Part shown: positions 6,239 to 7,804 of the stretch, piece after piece | How the letters are laid out: each line of letters opens with the position of its first letter | Numbering within the stretch: the stretch's first letter is position 1 | From: Burkholderiales bacterium | Lineage (GTDB): Bacteria; Pseudomonadota; Gammaproteobacteria; Burkholderiales; SG8-39 | Length of the DNA stretch: 7,804 bases | Direction of reading: 5' to 3' | NCBI GenBank assembly: GCA_027457185.1 | Contig: DAIDTN010000236.1 | Span: 1-7,804, forward strand | The notes under the pieces: generated by a model | What the model was told of the DNA's origin: nothing | The model's database searches: none | The model's input: the letters and a program-made list of their open reading frames with translations, nothing else | Position numbers and translations under genes: made by a program

Positions 6239-6856
6239 ATGCGCCGAATATTGGCCCTGATGCTGGCCGCGGTTACGCTGAGTCTTTCCGGCTGCGGCTA
6301 CAACGACATGCAGCGCGGCGACGAGCAGATCAAGGCCAGCTGGTCCGAAGTGCTGAACCAGTATCAGCGCCGCGCCGACCTGGTGCCGAACCTGGTCAAT
6401 ACGGTTAAGGGATTTGCGGCACAGGAGCAGCAGGTTTTTATCCAGGTGACCGAAGCGCGCGCGAAAGTGGGCAGTATCCAGGCCACGCCCGAGCTGATCA
6501 ACGATCCGGCGGCGTTCGCCAAATTCCAGCAAGCGCAGGCCGGACTTTCCAGCGCGCTCTCGAGGCTGCTGGTGGTGTCGGAAAATTATCCGCAGCTGAA
6601 ATCGGACGCGAATTTCCGCGACCTGCAGGCGCAGCTCGAAGGCACCGAGAACCGCATCGCGGTGGCGCGCAACCGCTACATCAAGGCGGTGCAGGAATAT
6701 AATACGCTGATACGCACTTTCCCCAACAACCTGACCGCAATGGCGTTCAGCTACCAGGTGAAGCCGAATTTCGCGGTAGAGAACGAAAAGGCGCTCGCTG
6801 CGCCGCCGACGGTGAGTTTCGACAAACCCGCCGCCGCCGCGGCACCGGCCAAGTAG
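6239..6856 (+). CDS. lemA: LemA family lipoprotein
   Basis: A 205-residue predicted lipoprotein. The signal peptide is MRRILALMLAAVTLSLSG followed by lipobox cysteine C19 (LSGC). The mature part is the helical LemA domain, with the family signature YQRRADLVPNLVNTVKGFA at 42-60, a predicted coiled helical stretch through 62-150, and EYNTLIRTFPNNLTA at 153-167. The C-terminal 15-20 residues are Ala/Pro-rich. LemA proteins are widespread and of unknown biochemical role; they are often encoded beside TPM-domain proteins, as here (88-base gap), which suggests a shared envelope function. An in-frame extension to 6107 overlaps the glycosylase gene and was rejected because it would bury the lipoprotein signal. 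The 53-base gap after the glycosylase gene may allow read-through or hold a separate promoter; none is obvious. Confidence 0.93.
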   Translation: MRRILALMLAAVTLSLSGCGYNDMQRGDEQIKASWSEVLNQYQRRADLVPNLVNTVKGFAAQEQQVFIQVTEARAKVGSIQATPELINDPAAFAKFQQAQAGLSSALSRLLVVSENYPQLKSDANFRDLQAQLEGTENRIAVARNRYIKAVQEYNTLIRTFPNNLTAMAFSYQVKPNFAVENEKALAAPPTVSFDKPAAAAAPAK

Positions 6857-6944
6857 TGCGGATGATGGCCCCGGGCGCAGCGGCGCAGGTCGATCGCGGT
6901 CTGGCCGGCCAAGCTAATCGGCGTACATCCGCGCTCGAGCACGC
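6857..6944. other. lemA-TPM spacer with inverted repeats
   Basis: The 88-base spacer begins with GCGGATG (6858-6864), which is mirrored by CATCCGC (6926-6932), and contains the perfect palindrome TGGCCGGCCA (6902-6911). In RNA this could fold into a closed structure between the two genes. There is no U-tract after it, so it does not look like a rho-independent terminator. In such GC-rich DNA the repeats may be chance. Confidence 0.25.
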
Positions 6945-7763
6945 ATGCGCGCTCTGATTCGCTCGTTCGGTATACTGGCCCTGGTGCTCGCATCGGCTGC
7001 CGCCGCCGCAGCTGCGGACGAGGTTGCGGTGCCGCCGCTCACGGCGCGCGTCACCGACCTGACCGGCACGCTGAACGTGGGGCAACTCGCCTCGCTCGAA
7101 TCCGAGCTGCGCGCCTTCGAACAAAAAAAGGGCAGCCAGATCGCGGTGCTGATGTTGCCGAGCACCCAGCCCGAAACCATAGAGCAGTATTCGATCCGCG
7201 TCGCCGATCGCTGGAAAATTGGCCGCACAAGAACCGACGACGGCGTGATCCTGCTCATCGCCAAGAACGACCATAAGGTGCGCATCGAAGTCGGCTACGG
7301 CCTCGAGGGCGCGATCCCCGATGTGGTGGCAAACCGCGTCATCCGCGAGGTGATCGCGCCGCATTTTCATGCCAACGACTTCTACGGCGGCATTCGCGAT
7401 GGCACCCAAACGCTGATGAAATTGATCAATGGCGAGCAGCTGCCGCCGCCGGCGCAGGCGCAGACCTCCGGTGGCGTCGATTACCAATCGCTGTTCGTGA
7501 TATTGCTGGTGGTGGTCATCGTCGCGGGCGGAGTGCTGAAGGCGATGCTCGGGCGCGTGTTCGGTTCTGTGGCTACCGGCGCTGCGGCGGGTTTCATTGC
7601 CTGGGTGCTCGCCGGGGCGCTGGGCGCAGCCGCGATCGCCGGCATTGTCGCATTCGTTATGGCCCTGACCGGCGTCGGCCGCGGCTACTACCTGGTCGGT
7701 CACCACGAACTGCTGATCCCGCTGCTCGCGGCCGCCTTGGTTGAGGGCAGCGAGAAGCCGTGA
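6945..7763 (+). CDS. TPM-domain (YgcG family) membrane protein with atypical C-terminus
   Basis: A 272-residue envelope protein. Residues 1-24 form a signal peptide ending in an alanine run. Residues about 34-163 are a TPM domain: VTDLTGTL (36-43), SQIAVLML (64-71), TDDGVILLIA (97-106), VRIEVGYGLEGAIPD (112-126) and the helix around FYGGIRDGTQTLMKLINGE (146-164). A Pro/Gln linker is followed by a transmembrane segment at about 183-203 and a second hydrophobic Gly/Ala-rich stretch at about 205-243. Relatives usually end in a long glycine-rich tail closing with a GGGGASG-W-like sequence; here GRGYY (245-249) is followed by 23 residues without any such tail. Biochemical role is unproven; TPM domains occur in proteins linked to photosystem repair and to LemA partners. 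ATG 6945 is the only start after an in-frame stop at 6915, though its ribosome site is weak. The domain call is confident. Confidence 0.9.
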   Translation: MRALIRSFGILALVLASAAAAAAADEVAVPPLTARVTDLTGTLNVGQLASLESELRAFEQKKGSQIAVLMLPSTQPETIEQYSIRVADRWKIGRTRTDDGVILLIAKNDHKVRIEVGYGLEGAIPDVVANRVIREVIAPHFHANDFYGGIRDGTQTLMKLINGEQLPPPAQAQTSGGVDYQSLFVILLVVVIVAGGVLKAMLGRVFGSVATGAAAGFIAWVLAGALGAAAIAGIVAFVMALTGVGRGYYLVGHHELLIPLLAAALVEGSEKP

Positions 7764-7769
7764 TAAACT
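7741..7769 (+). promoter_or_regulatory. Predicted promoter of the tRNA gene
   Basis: TTGAGG (7741-7746) and TAAACT (7764-7769) are separated by exactly 17 bases, each matching four of six consensus positions. Transcription would start near 7776-7777, just before the tRNA 5' end at 7780, as is normal for tRNA genes. The -35 lies within the last codons of the TPM gene and the -10 begins right at its stop (TGATAA). Confidence 0.5.
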
Positions 7770-7779
7770 CGATGTTTAC

Positions 7780-7804
7780 GCCGGTGTAGCTCAGCTGGTT
7801 AGAG
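7780..7804 (+). tRNA. tRNA gene, 5' part only (possibly tRNA-Thr)
   Basis: The last 25 bases read as the start of a tRNA: a 7-base acceptor 5' strand GCCGGTG, T8, A9, D-stem GCTC at positions 10-13, A14, the invariant GG in the D loop, and the beginning of the D-stem 3' strand GAG. The anticodon lies outside the window. The acceptor sequence GCCGGTG recalls proteobacterial threonine tRNAs, but this is memory-based and other isotypes remain possible. It begins 16 bases after the TPM gene stop codon. Confidence 0.85.

Noticed and set aside
6747..7706. A 319-codon minus-strand open frame opposite lemA and the TPM gene
   Set aside because: It is antisense to genes with a lipobox, LemA signature and TPM domain; its His/Asp/Arg-rich translation looks like a shadow.
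7764..7804. tRNA end of the window considered as an integration site for a mobile element
   Set aside because: Only 25 bases of the tRNA 5' end are present; no integrase, direct repeat or att-like duplicate is visible here.

Overview
This window comes from a GC-rich bacterial chromosome. Gene content and style (tsaB-rimI-family 4 uracil-DNA glycosylase cluster, lemA next to a TPM-domain gene, proteobacterial tartrate/D-malate dehydrogenases) suggest a betaproteobacterium, though this is judged from protein resemblance only and no rRNA is present. Coding density is high. The genes form two divergent groups around one 173-base regulatory gap.

Left half, minus strand (3274 down to 1): a compact four-gene run reading leftward. 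First come two tandem 352-residue paralogues of the tartrate/D-malate dehydrogenase family: a DmlA/Pseudomonas-TDH type (2216-3274) and a TtuC type (1123-2181). A small hemerythrin/HHE di-iron protein (634-1083) and the N-terminal 206 residues of an AMP-forming acyl-CoA synthetase (1-618, cut by the window edge) follow. Gaps of 34, 39 and 15 bases suggest one transcript. The likely theme is oxidation or decarboxylation of a C4 or substituted 2-hydroxydicarboxylic acid with CoA activation of a related acid. The true substrate cannot be read from the sequence.

Centre (3275-3447): the shared divergent control region, relatively AT-rich, with an imperfect 25-base dyad (3347-3371) that is a plausible operator.

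Right half, plus strand: a metallo-beta-lactamase-fold hydrolase of the N-acyl-homoserine-lactonase-like group (3448-4251) stands 22 bases before tsaB (4274-4945). tsaB overlaps rimI (4942-5403), which overlaps a family 4 Fe-S uracil-DNA glycosylase (5400-6185), both by ATGA. This is the housekeeping part: tRNA t6A modification, protein N-terminal acetylation and DNA repair. It is followed by lemA (6239-6856, a lipoprotein) and a TPM-domain membrane protein (6945-7763). The window closes with the first 25 bases of a tRNA gene (7780-7804), whose promoter appears to lie inside the end of the TPM gene.

I found no CRISPR array, insertion sequence, phage gene or recognisable defence system. The points most worth a second look are the paralogue pair with a different residue at a substrate-arginine position, the HHE di-iron protein embedded in a metabolic operon, and the TPM protein that has lost the usual glycine-rich tail where it runs into the tRNA promoter.
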